Source of the DNA: Neobacillus sp. Marseille-Q6967
GTDB lineage: Bacteria > Bacillota > Bacilli > Bacillales > Cytobacillaceae
Assembly (NCBI RefSeq): GCF_946151075.1
Contig: NZ_OX267715.1
Coordinates: 1,217,881 to 1,281,880 of the forward strand
Reading direction: 5' to 3'
Length of the DNA stretch: 64,000 nucleotides
Shown: one piece after another, positions 8,894 to 17,944 of the stretch
How positions within the stretch are numbered: position 1 is the stretch's first letter
Layout of the letters: each line of letters opens with the position of its first letter
The notes under the pieces: generated by a model
The model's input: only the letters and a program-made list of their open reading frames with translations
Database searches by the model: none
Told to the model about the DNA's origin: nothing
Translations under genes and position numbers: made by a program

Positions 8894-8896
8894 AGG

Positions 8897-10477
8897 CTAA
8901 CGATCCCCTCTTTTTTCGATATCATTTGGTTTTAAAAAGCCAGGTCTTAACCTTTCGTTTTTCAATAAACGTCTAAATGCCGTATCTTTTGAAGATTTAA
9001 ACTTAGGAGTCATAGGTGCCAGATAAGGGACTCCAAAACTCCTGATGCTTAACATATAGGATAAGCCCATAACAAAAAAGGTTGTCATCCCATAAAACCC
9101 AAAAAATCCAGCTGAAAAAATAAATAAAAATCTAGCCATTCGAACTGCAAAATTAAAGCTTACATCACTAACTGCAAAGGACGATACACCACCAAGAGCT
9201 ACAACTATGATCACAATAGGGCTTATAATATTCGCCTCAACGGCAGCTTGGCCTAATATTAAAGCCCCGACGATCCCAATCGTGGGGCCAATTGGACTTG
9301 GTACCCTTAATCCTGCCTCTCTAATTAATTCGAATGCTATCTCCATGATTAAAACTTCAATAAGTGCAGGAAAAGGAACCCTTTCCCGACTCGATGCGAT
9401 GGCAAGGAGTAAATCAGGTGGAATCATTTGTGCATGGTAATTTGTAATCGCCACATAAATAGCAGAGGTGAACAAGGTAATAAAGATGGCCATCATTCGT
9501 AACGCTCTAGTAAAATTCCCAAATAAAAACCGTAAGTAATGTTCTTCTGGCGTATGGAAAAATGACCAAAATGTTGCAGGTAACACCAAACAGGAAGGTG
9601 AATTTTGCATCAATAAAACAATAAAACCATCCTGAATAAAAGAAGCAGCTCGATCGGGTCTTTCAGTGTAAAGAGTGGTAGGAAAAAGGGATTTGTTTTT
9701 ATCCTCTATAAATTGTTCTAATAAGCCTAAATTTTGAACGGCGTCCGCCTCAATTTCCCTTAACCTTGTTTTCACTTTTTCTAATAATTCGTGATTCACA
9801 AGATCTTCTAAATATAGAATATATACCTCATCTTCTGTTCGCTTACCAACAATGATGGATTCATTTATGAGGCTCTCTGTTTTGAATTTTTTTCGAATAA
9901 GAGAAATATTGTCAGCAACGTTCTCGTTAAACGCCTCTTTTGGGCCCTTTAGAATAATTTCATCTTCTGCTTTCGCAATACTTCTGCCTTTAACTTGAAT
10001 CGTATCTATAGCATAAGCTGTTGAACTTTGGTCAACGAATAAAACAGTAAAACCTCTATTAACATAATGAAGAACGTCCTTATAGGATTCAATCTTCGTT
10101 ATGGAAGAATTTGTAATGGTTGATTCAATATTTTTATATGGTGGTTCTGTATCGCGTAATAAAGGTTCCGTAATGGTTTTTTCAATGACATCCTTATTTA
10201 CTAAGGGGGATAAATAGACAATAGCCGCTTCTTTTCCTGCTCCGCCTATATATAACATTCTAGTCTTTAAATCTTGATTAGCCGGTAATTTATAAATTGT
10301 AGAAATGGCATCCAAATTTCGATCAAGTTCACGAAACAACGGGCCATTCTTTAAACGTATCAGATGATCGGAAGATTGGTTTGCTTCGTCCTCTTGTAGT
10401 TTAGGTCCAGAAATACCTTTTAACCTTCGCTTAAACAAATAAGACAACCCCACTATGTTTTTTCTTATTGTTATCAC
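8897..10477 (-). CDS. Spore germination receptor GerA subunit
   Basis: 526 residues. A large cytoplasmic N-terminal part (about 1-300) contains GPKEAFNENVADNISLIR, the family's GPxExFxE motif. Four to five membrane segments follow, with the conserved ERVPFPALIEVLIMEIAFEL and the proline-rich PSPIGPTIGIVGALILGQAA. It is the A subunit, reported as the channel-forming part of nutrient receptors. The start is GTG at 10477 with no strong ribosome site nearby, so the exact start is uncertain. First gene of the operon. Confidence 0.92.
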   Translation of the reverse strand: MITIRKNIVGLSYLFKRRLKGISGPKLQEDEANQSSDHLIRLKNGPLFRELDRNLDAISTIYKLPANQDLKTRMLYIGGAGKEAAIVYLSPLVNKDVIEKTITEPLLRDTEPPYKNIESTITNSSITKIESYKDVLHYVNRGFTVLFVDQSSTAYAIDTIQVKGRSIAKAEDEIILKGPKEAFNENVADNISLIRKKFKTESLINESIIVGKRTEDEVYILYLEDLVNHELLEKVKTRLREIEADAVQNLGLLEQFIEDKNKSLFPTTLYTERPDRAASFIQDGFIVLLMQNSPSCLVLPATFWSFFHTPEEHYLRFLFGNFTRALRMMAIFITLFTSAIYVAITNYHAQMIPPDLLLAIASSRERVPFPALIEVLIMEIAFELIREAGLRVPSPIGPTIGIVGALILGQAAVEANIISPIVIIVVALGGVSSFAVSDVSFNFAVRMARFLFIFSAGFFGFYGMTTFFVMGLSYMLSIRSFGVPYLAPMTPKFKSSKDTAFRRLLKNERLRPGFLKPNDIEKRGDR

Positions 10478-10534
10478 AAGTAGATTGTTTAATTCTTCCT
10501 ATACCAACTCTTTTTCCCTATTAGAAAAAATAAA

Positions 10535-10564
10535 AAAGACCTTTGTTTGATAACAAAGGTCTTT
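10535..10564 (-). terminator. Terminator of the yebC-family gene
   Basis: A 13-bp stem AAAGACCTTTGTT / AACAAAGGTCTTT with a 4-base loop and a minus-strand T-run. It lies just downstream of the YebC-family gene and upstream of gerA. Confidence 0.9.
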
Positions 10565-10571
10565 ACGTAAA

Positions 10572-11291
10572 TTATTCGCCTAAGTCAACGTTATGGTAGA
10601 CACGTTGAACGTCTTCTAAATCCTCTAGTGCATCGATCATTTTTTCGAATTTTGCTTGTGCATCTTCTGGAAGTGTTACTTCGTTTTGAGCTAGCATAGT
10701 ACGTTCGGCGACTGTAAATTCTGTAATGCCAGCACTCTTGAAGGCTTCTTGTACGGCGTGAAATTGTTCAGGTTCAGCATACACAATAACAGAATCGTCT
10801 TCTTCAAGAATGTCACGAACATCAACATCTGCTTCCATTAATAATTCTAAAACGTCGTCAGATGATTTACCCTCTACACCAATGACGGCTGTTTCATCAA
10901 ACATATAAGCAACCGATCCGCTTACCCCCATGTTTCCGCCGTTTTTACCAAATGCAGCACGGACATCAGATGCAGTACGGTTAACGTTGTTGGTTAATGC
11001 ATCCACTATAACCATTGATCCGTTTGGTCCAAAGCCTTCATAGCGTAATTCAGAATAACTTTCTTCGGAACCGCCCTTTGCTTTTTCGATCGCACGGTCA
11101 ATAATATGCTTTGGTACATTATACGTTTTTGCACGTTCTAAGACGAATTTTAATGCTTGATTGGATTCAGGATTCGGTTCACCGCGTCTGGCAGCAACAT
11201 AAATCTCGACTCCAAATTTTGCATAAATACGACTTGTATTTGCATCTTTTGATGCTTTTTTTTCCTTAATATTGTTCCACTTACGGCCCAT
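10572..11291 (-). CDS. YebC/PmpR-family protein (YeeI-like)
   Basis: 239 residues, the normal family length. It begins [20 protein letters not shown] and has the core [20 protein letters not shown] and the C-terminal [13 protein letters not shown]. It is closest in pattern to B. subtilis YeeI rather than to the shorter YrbC type. YebC proteins were long annotated as transcription regulators; newer work on the family points to help with translation of difficult proline-rich stretches. I chose ATG at 11291 because AAAGAGAG lies about 8 bases upstream. Monocistronic. Confidence 0.92.
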   Translation of the reverse strand: MGRKWNNIKEKKASKDANTSRIYAKFGVEIYVAARRGEPNPESNQALKFVLERAKTYNVPKHIIDRAIEKAKGGSEESYSELRYEGFGPNGSMVIVDALTNNVNRTASDVRAAFGKNGGNMGVSGSVAYMFDETAVIGVEGKSSDDVLELLMEADVDVRDILEEDDSVIVYAEPEQFHAVQEAFKSAGITEFTVAERTMLAQNEVTLPEDAQAKFEKMIDALEDLEDVQRVYHNVDLGE

Positions 11292-11452
11292 TATGAACAC
11301 TCTCTTTCTGCTTTGACTCTACTTTAAAATAGTAATAGAAAAAGGCTTTATCTTCAACTATTTCCTCTATTCAACATATAATATTATACCGTAAATGAAT
11401 AATTTGTTAAGTAGTCTTTATTCAAGTGTTATGAACCGTCTTTTTAAAAATG

Positions 11453-12250
11453 TTAGACACGTAGTTTTGAGATAAAGTTCACTTCAAGCTGGAATTTTTC
11501 GAGGATTTCTTTAAACGAGGATTGAATTAGCAATGGAAAAAGGGTTTCAAGGGCTTCTTCATATTTTTGTCCCAACGCTTCTCTCAGATAGACATATTCA
11601 TGGAAAAGAAGGGCCTTTTCAAAATCTACTCCTAAATCGTACAAGCCTCGATATAACTGTTCTTTTGGGATTTGTTTAATCTTTCTATAGATCTTTTCGT
11701 TTTTCTCAATTAATTTCTCTTCTAAATAACGCGTGACATAGTCGCTATATACCATTTGGCCAATTTCATTCATTTCTTTTTTCGTATGATTAAATCCTAT
11801 TACTCGATCCTCTTTATTTTCACGAATAATAAAGGTTTTATTTCCCTTTAAATGAGTGATGAAATTCCGAACGCTTCTATCAAAGGTTTTGTTAAATTGA
11901 TTAATTTGCAGTAGTTTCACCGCAAAGTCTGTATGCTCCTCGCCGACAACAAACAGTCTGTCAACAATCGGTAAAAGTTTTAACACACTCTCGGACAATT
12001 CACTTGAAGCATCGTAAATAATAATGTCAAATTTTTTCTTCAATTGCTTCACTTTTTGTTTTTGTTCCGTTACTGTTAATTTGGAAAATTCGTGGAGAAG
12101 AACATCTGAAATCTCCTCCTTTTCTAAAGTCCCATAAGAAATAAAGGCAACCGCTAAATTTGTATTCATTTTAAGCCAATCAAATACCCGTAATGATAAT
12201 TCCGTTACACCCGATTTTGCTTTTGGAGAATAAAATCCAACTAAATACAT
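11453..12250 (-). CDS. ParA/MinD-like protein with degenerate Walker A
   Basis: 265 residues. The N-terminus MYLVGFYSPKAKSGVTEL sits where ParA/MinD proteins have a KGGxGKT loop, but the invariant GKT is replaced, so nucleotide binding is doubtful. The next strands (FDIIIYDASSELSE, then RLFVVGEEHTDFAVKLL) follow the ParA fold, with the Walker B aspartate region. The C-terminal 100 residues are helical with no known motif. The ATG at 12250 has AGGTGAGA directly upstream. It stands alone, with no partner parB or flagellar gene. Role unknown; a structural adaptor derived from a ParA ATPase is the best guess. Confidence 0.6.
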   Translation of the reverse strand: MYLVGFYSPKAKSGVTELSLRVFDWLKMNTNLAVAFISYGTLEKEEISDVLLHEFSKLTVTEQKQKVKQLKKKFDIIIYDASSELSESVLKLLPIVDRLFVVGEEHTDFAVKLLQINQFNKTFDRSVRNFITHLKGNKTFIIRENKEDRVIGFNHTKKEMNEIGQMVYSDYVTRYLEEKLIEKNEKIYRKIKQIPKEQLYRGLYDLGVDFEKALLFHEYVYLREALGQKYEEALETLFPLLIQSSFKEILEKFQLEVNFISKLRV

Positions 12251-12365
12251 GATTCTCACCTGCCTTTTATTATTATAATATTGAGACAAGTAGACAATGG
12301 TTAAAGCTAAAAAGGGTCTACTGCTTAAATTGTAAAAAAAGGCGCTTTGATAAGGGGGAACTGAA

Positions 12366-13715
12366 ATGAAATCAGATGATATTAAAGAAAGACTAAAAGA
12401 TTTTGAACCTGAAATAAAAAAGCTGCAATCAACGGAAGAAGTATTTTGGCTTAATCCGCACTTGCAAAAATTTGACTCAGCTATTCAACATATACCTGTA
12501 ACGAAAGAGGATGTTTTGGATGCAGAAGCCAGATTAAAACGGTTTGCACCATATATTGCTATCGTATTCCCCGAAACGGCAAAAACATATGGAATAATTG
12601 AATCACCTTTAGTACATATACCAACAATGAAACAAGCGTTAGAACGAGATCACCAACAACGAATTCAAGGTGAGTTATGGTTAAAATGTGACAGTCACCT
12701 GCCGATTTCGGGGTCAATTAAAGCTAGAGGCGGTATTTATGAGATTCTGAAACACGCGGAAGAACTGGCGCTACAGCACAACCTAATCACATTGGAAGAT
12801 GATTATCAATTGTTTGCTACAGACCATTTCCGGGAGTTCTTTTCCCAGTTTTCGATTGCTGTTGGGTCCACAGGTAATTTAGGACTTAGCATTGGTATTA
12901 TTAGTGCAAAAATAGGCTTTAAGGTAACCGTTCATATGTCGGCAGATGCAAAGCAGTGGAAAAAAGACTTGCTCCGCAGCAAAAACGTTCAGGTAATTGA
13001 GTATGACGAAGATTATAGTAAGGCTGTGGCAGAAGGACGGGCCCAGGCATCAGCGGATCCTACATGCTATTTCGTTGATGATGAAAATTCCCGCGACCTA
13101 TTTATGGGATATGCAGTAGCGGGTTTGCGCTTGAAACAACAGTTAGAGGAAATGAAAATGACCGTGGAGGAAGATCATCCATTGTTTGTGTATCTCCCCT
13201 GTGGTGTTGGCGGAGGACCAGGCGGAGTCGCTTTCGGGTTAAAATTATGGTTTCAGGATAACGTCCATTGTTTTTTTGCAGAACCGACCCATTCTCCTTG
13301 TATGTTACTTGGTCTCATGACAGGTCTGCATGAACAAATTTCAGTTCAGGATATTGGACTGGATAATAAAACAGAGGCGGATGGACTAGCAGTAGGACGT
13401 CCTTCCGGGTTTGTCAGTAACATCATGAATGTTTTTTTAAGTGGAAGTTATACAGTTGAGGATCATCAGTTATATAGGCTCCTAAAAGAATTGGCAGATG
13501 CGGAAAAAATCCATTTAGAACCTTCTGCTCTAGCCGGCATGATTGGTCCCGTTAAACTAATAAAAGAAGGAAAGGCATATATAACAGAACAGCATTTATC
13601 AGATAAAATGGAACAAGCGGTCCATCTTGTTTGGGGAACAGGCGGCAGCATGGTTCCAAAAGTAATTTTACAGGATTATTATCAAACGGGAGTTAAAATC
13701 GTCCACGAATCATAG
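12366..13715 (+). CDS. dsdA: D-serine ammonia-lyase (D-serine dehydratase)
   Basis: 449 residues, full length for DsdA. It is a fold-type II PLP enzyme with the PLP lysine in SGSIKARGG. The phosphate loop lies further on, and [13 protein letters not shown] and [13 protein letters not shown] match the family. It converts D-serine to pyruvate and ammonia. The ATG at 12366 has AAGGGGGAACTGAA upstream. It is transcribed alone and ends in a strong terminator. No dsdC regulator or dsdX transporter lies nearby. Spore-formers use D-amino acids as germination inhibitors, so disposal of D-serine would make sense, but that is inference. Confidence 0.93.
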   Translation: MKSDDIKERLKDFEPEIKKLQSTEEVFWLNPHLQKFDSAIQHIPVTKEDVLDAEARLKRFAPYIAIVFPETAKTYGIIESPLVHIPTMKQALERDHQQRIQGELWLKCDSHLPISGSIKARGGIYEILKHAEELALQHNLITLEDDYQLFATDHFREFFSQFSIAVGSTGNLGLSIGIISAKIGFKVTVHMSADAKQWKKDLLRSKNVQVIEYDEDYSKAVAEGRAQASADPTCYFVDDENSRDLFMGYAVAGLRLKQQLEEMKMTVEEDHPLFVYLPCGVGGGPGGVAFGLKLWFQDNVHCFFAEPTHSPCMLLGLMTGLHEQISVQDIGLDNKTEADGLAVGRPSGFVSNIMNVFLSGSYTVEDHQLYRLLKELADAEKIHLEPSALAGMIGPVKLIKEGKAYITEQHLSDKMEQAVHLVWGTGGSMVPKVILQDYYQTGVKIVHES

Positions 13716-13745
13716 AAAAAGTCCTCTAAAAAAGGACTTTTTCTT
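13716..13745 (+). terminator. Terminator of dsdA
   Basis: AAAAAGTCCT pairs with AGGACTTTTT around a 7-base A-rich loop and is followed by a T-run, directly after the dsdA stop. Confidence 0.9.
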
Positions 13746-13802
13746 GTTCTTTAGAAATTATAAAATTTTTAAGGTGTGGATAACTTGGCGGGATATCTTA
13801 AT

Positions 13803-13923
13803 CTAGCTCCAGCGCCTAGGGGCTCGGGGTCATAAGCCAATCCGTCCAGAAGGTTAAAGAGCAACCTTCTAGCCGGCTTGTCTTATGCCTGTCGCCCCTG
13901 GTCAAGGCGCTTGCGCCTTTTGT
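13803..13923. repeat. Fold-back (MITE-like) intergenic element with 7-bp target duplication
   Basis: A 121-bp, GC-rich element that can fold almost end to end. CCAGAAGGTT pairs with AACCTTCTAG across a short loop, CATAAG pairs with CTTATG, and AGCGCCTAGGGG pairs with CCCCTGGTCAAGGCGCT. It is flanked by the direct repeat TCTTAAT (13796-13802 and 13924-13930), which looks like a target-site duplication. From memory, close copies occur between genes in many Bacillus genomes. No ORF inside; non-autonomous. Confidence 0.75.
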
Positions 13924-14003
13924 TCTTAATAGTAAGGATATCCTTCCTCAAATGATTTCCTTTTACTGTATGCAAAGAAAATGTCCTAGGAATGGGCGGT
14001 TTT

Positions 14004-14873
14004 TTAATTCTCGATAGCATTTTGTGACTGCATAAGAAAGTTCGATGCGGGCATTAGGACATTATGTTCGTGAAAAAGAGTCATTAGTTCAAATCGGACT
14101 AGTCTTGACGTTTCAAAATAATCGTCTGGATAAACGAGCCCGGTGACACAGAATTCATACCCAACGTATTTGAGATTCGGATTCAAGTCCGTAATTCCTA
14201 TGTATTGAAATGCCTCCTCCGGTGTACCATCCACCAATTTTAATAAGGTATGAGGGAACTTTTCATTACAAATAACACAAACTTTTTCCAACAAGTCTTT
14301 GATTCTCTTCGGATCTTCCTGATAACTGACAGTAATTTTTTCAATGACCCGCATTTGTCCCTTATTAAAATTATGTATCGTCCGTATTTCTCCATGAGGG
14401 ATAGTTAATAGTTTACCTGACCATTCGCGGATTTGCATAAAGCGTATGCCAATCTCTTCTATCGTACCGGAGTTTGTTCCGTTAAAAGTAACAAAATGAC
14501 CTACCCGAAATTCTTTATCGGACAGTCTGACAAAACCAAGTAAAATATCCTTTAGCATTTGCTGCGCCGCGAAACCGATAATGACTCCGGCAATACCTGC
14601 CCCAGCAAGTAACCCTTTGATATCCACGAATTGTCCAATTAAATAAATAATAATTGTGGTGGCTATCAGATACCTTAAGGTTGAACGGATGACTCCTTCA
14701 ATTGTCTGCTCGACCTCGTTATCAAGAAAATCAGATTTCTTAAAAAACCATTCAACTAAACGATTGATAATATAAGAGATGGTTATTAAAAACAAAACCA
14801 TAACAATTAATTTTAAAATTAAATACTGTTTAATGAATTCTAAGAGTGTTTCTGTATTAGTTAATATATCCAT
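14004..14873 (-). CDS. MscS-family small-conductance mechanosensitive channel
   Basis: 289 residues. There are two or three hydrophobic segments, then the pore-lining helix LLAGAGIAGVIIGFAAQQML. The beta domain (GHFVTFNGTNSGTIEEIGIR) and a C-terminal alpha/beta domain follow. Members open under membrane tension and release solutes in osmotic downshock. The ATG at 14873 has GAGAGGAAG 6 bases upstream; the longer ORF reads back into the amine oxidase gene. It lies 20 bases after that gene and is probably co-transcribed. Confidence 0.92.
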   Translation of the reverse strand: MDILTNTETLLEFIKQYLILKLIVMVLFLITISYIINRLVEWFFKKSDFLDNEVEQTIEGVIRSTLRYLIATTIIIYLIGQFVDIKGLLAGAGIAGVIIGFAAQQMLKDILLGFVRLSDKEFRVGHFVTFNGTNSGTIEEIGIRFMQIREWSGKLLTIPHGEIRTIHNFNKGQMRVIEKITVSYQEDPKRIKDLLEKVCVICNEKFPHTLLKLVDGTPEEAFQYIGITDLNPNLKYVGYEFCVTGLVYPDDYFETSRLVRFELMTLFHEHNVLMPASNFLMQSQNAIEN

Positions 14874-14893
14874 ATAACACTTCCTCTCCCAAA

Positions 14894-16234
14894 TCACATT
14901 TGTCTGATGATTTCTAATGCTGCTCGTTCTCCCGCTTCTAACGCGCCTTCCATATATAGACGCCATTCTGTTGCTGTTTCACTGCCAGCAAAATGAATAG
15001 GTCCGATTGGTTTCCAAAGTGTATCACCAAATTGGCTTAATGTACCCGGGGAAAAGTGACCTGCATAACCACCTCGGGCCCAGGGGTCGGCTGACCAGTC
15101 TTTATCAAAATAAGCAATGGGATGTAAGATCTCGTCACCAAATAAATGACATAAACACTCAAGTACTGTATTTTTCCGGCTTGTCTCATCCAACTCACCC
15201 AGTCTGCGAGCATCACTACCGGTAACGAATGTCGTTAACACCCCTTCTCTTTGGCCTGGAGTAGAGCTGTCAAGTGTAGCCTTTACAGGACCCTTGTCAT
15301 AATAGCTAATCCCGCTGACTCCATTTTTACGCCAAAAAGGCTCACCATAGACAAGAACACTTTTAATTACGGAACCCTGCCAAATCCGCTGACAAAGCTG
15401 ATCTCTTTTAGCAGGTAAAGGAGGTATGTACTCAATCCGGTTTGTAAAGGTTGGCGGCATAGCCAGTATCACTTTTTTACCACACCACTTATCGTTATTA
15501 GTGTACACGCGAACAAAAGAATCTTCCCATTCTATGCGGTGTACCCTTTCATTTAACCGTATGGAATCTTCTAATAGATTAGCCATACTATTTGGTAACG
15601 ACTGTCCGCCCTCTGTTATCCATTCTTCCTCTGTAAAGAAATGACCCGAACCTCCTGTTGTCTTGATCCCCCACATAATGTCCAAGGCGGATACTTCACT
15701 TAACTCTCCGCAAACCCCTTCTTCAAAGATCCGTCGGTAAAAGGTTTTACAACCGCTAGACGAAATTTCTTTTTCGATCCAGGTTTCCATGGTTATTTGA
15801 TCTAATTGCTTAGCAGCCTTTGATTCCCATGGCCTATTTTTATCAATATCCTTTAGAATTTTTTTAAGCATCCGCTGCGTCTTATATACATCTAGTAATG
15901 AAATCATGGATATTGGCGGATGTTTTTCTCCTCCTTTTTTGATTTTCCCATTGAGTGCATAAATAAAATTACCTTCTTTATAGGTTTTCGTTGTAGAAAG
16001 TCCAAATTGCTTTAGTAACTTATGCATTCTAATTTGTTGAGGAGATATCCATTGAGCTCCTAAGTCAAGAATATTTCCTTTATAGTGGGTGCTAAAAACT
16101 CTTCCGCCAACACGGGATTGAGCTTCCAGCAGTACAAAACGGATTCCGCCTTTTTTTAGTGTAAGGGCAGCCATTAATCCTGACAATCCAGCACCAATAA
16201 TAATCACATCAACTTGCTTTTCCTGACTAGACAT
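14894..16234 (-). CDS. Flavin monoamine oxidase family protein
   Basis: 446 residues. The FAD Rossmann motif DVIIIGAGLSGLMAALTL is at residues 9-26, followed by LLEAQSRVGGRV. The C-terminal FAD-binding segment is GPIHFAGSETATEWRLYMEG, typical of monoamine oxidases. It should oxidise an amine with release of aldehyde, ammonia and H2O2; the substrate is unknown. The order amine oxidase - MscS suggests one transcript, but no functional link is obvious. The start at 16234 follows GAGAGGGG. Confidence 0.9.
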   Translation of the reverse strand: MSSQEKQVDVIIIGAGLSGLMAALTLKKGGIRFVLLEAQSRVGGRVFSTHYKGNILDLGAQWISPQQIRMHKLLKQFGLSTTKTYKEGNFIYALNGKIKKGGEKHPPISMISLLDVYKTQRMLKKILKDIDKNRPWESKAAKQLDQITMETWIEKEISSSGCKTFYRRIFEEGVCGELSEVSALDIMWGIKTTGGSGHFFTEEEWITEGGQSLPNSMANLLEDSIRLNERVHRIEWEDSFVRVYTNNDKWCGKKVILAMPPTFTNRIEYIPPLPAKRDQLCQRIWQGSVIKSVLVYGEPFWRKNGVSGISYYDKGPVKATLDSSTPGQREGVLTTFVTGSDARRLGELDETSRKNTVLECLCHLFGDEILHPIAYFDKDWSADPWARGGYAGHFSPGTLSQFGDTLWKPIGPIHFAGSETATEWRLYMEGALEAGERAALEIIRQM

Positions 16235-16288
16235 GGTCTGCCCCTCTCTTTCCTTTTGACATACTCTGTTTTTGAGAAATTTTTTGAA

Positions 16289-16322
16289 AAAATAAGGACC
16301 ACCAATGAGGTGAATCCTTTTT
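16289..16322 (-). terminator. Terminator of the ArsB-like transporter gene
   Basis: AAGGACCACC pairs with GGTGAATCCTT (one bulge) around ATGA, followed on the minus strand by a T-rich run. Confidence 0.75.
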
Positions 16323-16333
16323 ATTCGAAGATG

Positions 16334-17689
16334 TTATACAAACACGAGCAAAAGCCAAAAGTATAACCCAATTAAAGTTAAAATCAGTGTTGGCGGAATA
16401 ACGATAAGCGTGACTTTAATATATTCAAGCCAAGTAATCCTGATGTTATTCTTCCTTAGGATGTCCATCCATAATAAGGTAGCCAAAGTTCCTATTGGCA
16501 AAATGAGTGAACCAATATCACTTCCGATAATATTTGCTAAGTATACTGTTTGCATGAGCAGCTGGTCTAATCCCATTTCTGTAAGTGCCAGTGTGGATAC
16601 CATCAGGGCAGGATGATTGTTGAAAATATTAGAGAGAAATGCTGTAATGCTTCCCATCGTAACACTAGCATGGAGTAAACTATCATTAACGATGGAGCCC
16701 AGCTGGTCCACCATAAGACTGGTCAAACCAATGTTATGCAATCCATATATTATTACATACATTCCAAAGGCAAATATTAGTATGTGCCAAGGAATTTTTG
16801 TTAAAACATCCTTTGGATTTTTCTTTAAATGAATCCATCTCCAGATGAGTAAGACAACAGAGCCAAGAACAGCAACCAATGAGACAGATATATTAAAAAA
16901 TGAAGCGACGAAGAGACTAATCCTGACCAAGAAAACAAAGATAAGCATTTGAATCATGAGTTTCTTTTGCTTTTCAAACATGTCCTCGTTTTTCCGCTGT
17001 AATGGGTGAAAACGATGATTGCTTTGTAATGGGAGGGTATATGAATGGAGTCGGATTTCTTTTGGGATATCTTTTCGAAAAACGAGAAGAAGTAAAAAGG
17101 CTAAAAATACTAAACCTAATGTAGCGGGTACAAACATCATGGCCGTTTGTAAATAAAGATCCATCCCGATAATCTTTAAAGCAATTAAATTTACAATATT
17201 ACTTACGCCGATTGGTGCACTTGAAGCGGTTGCAATCAAGGCCCCGCTTAGTAGATAAGGTATTTTCTGCCTGGTTTTTAGACCAATATTCTTAAAGATT
17301 AGAATTAGAATAGGAGTGGTAATGAGGATACTGCCGTCATTGTTGAAGAATAAGGTCATTAAGAAGCAGAGTAACAAAGTATACCAATATAAACGGATGC
17401 CAGAGCCTTTTGAAACCTTTAACATTAATGCTGCCGTCCATCTAAAAAATCCAAAACTCTCAAGTACAATGGCCATTACAATGGTTGCAATAATGGTAAC
17501 AGCTGCACCGGTTACCTTTGAACCGATGTCGATTAAATCAAAGGTTGAAACACTCCCGCTGAATAATACAATGATGGCTCCAACCGACGCTGGTATTGCT
17601 TCGTTCATATTTTTCGGACGGATAAATATCATCACCATTGTTAAAATAAAGGCAAAGATTGTAATGATCACCGTCGATAGAGAATACAT
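16334..17689 (-). CDS. ArsB/NhaD-type ion transporter (arsenic transporter family)
   Basis: 451 residues with about 11 hydrophobic segments. The signature FFNNDGSILITTPILIL and the later SAPIGVSNIVNLIAL match the ArsB branch of the ion-transporter superfamily (YdfA-like in Bacillus). The family pumps arsenite or antimonite out of the cell, but many members are untested. No arsR or arsC lies next to it, so an arsenic role is not secured. It is intact, unlike the acr3 remnant at 1.6-2.0 kb. ATG at 17689 follows AAAGGAGAG with rather long spacing. Confidence 0.85.
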   Translation of the reverse strand: MYSLSTVIITIFAFILTMVMIFIRPKNMNEAIPASVGAIIVLFSGSVSTFDLIDIGSKVTGAAVTIIATIVMAIVLESFGFFRWTAALMLKVSKGSGIRLYWYTLLLCFLMTLFFNNDGSILITTPILILIFKNIGLKTRQKIPYLLSGALIATASSAPIGVSNIVNLIALKIIGMDLYLQTAMMFVPATLGLVFLAFLLLLVFRKDIPKEIRLHSYTLPLQSNHRFHPLQRKNEDMFEKQKKLMIQMLIFVFLVRISLFVASFFNISVSLVAVLGSVVLLIWRWIHLKKNPKDVLTKIPWHILIFAFGMYVIIYGLHNIGLTSLMVDQLGSIVNDSLLHASVTMGSITAFLSNIFNNHPALMVSTLALTEMGLDQLLMQTVYLANIIGSDIGSLILPIGTLATLLWMDILRKNNIRITWLEYIKVTLIVIPPTLILTLIGLYFWLLLVFV

Positions 17690-17910
17690 ATAGTTTTTTT
17701 CTCTCCTTTCAAACGATTAAAATCCTTATATTTTATTGGTTATTTCTCTTGTCTTTTTTCTTGTCCTTGCTTTATCATACGTGCATCCCAGAGGGCTTGA
17801 ACTAAACGAATATCTCGATTTTTTTCAAATCAGCGGGTAACCATAAATTTTCTTAAAATAATTTCTGGTTCATTGCCTATAAATTTTCAATATGTATAGG
17901 TATAAATAAA

Positions 17911-17934
17911 ACCGATACTCTTCAGAGTACCGGT
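17911..17934 (-). terminator. Terminator of the GSK-repeat gene
   Basis: ACCGATACTCT pairs with AGAGTACCGGT (one mismatch, 2-base loop). On the minus strand it is followed by TTTTATTTATA. Confidence 0.8.
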
Positions 17935-17944
17935 CCTCTTTGTT

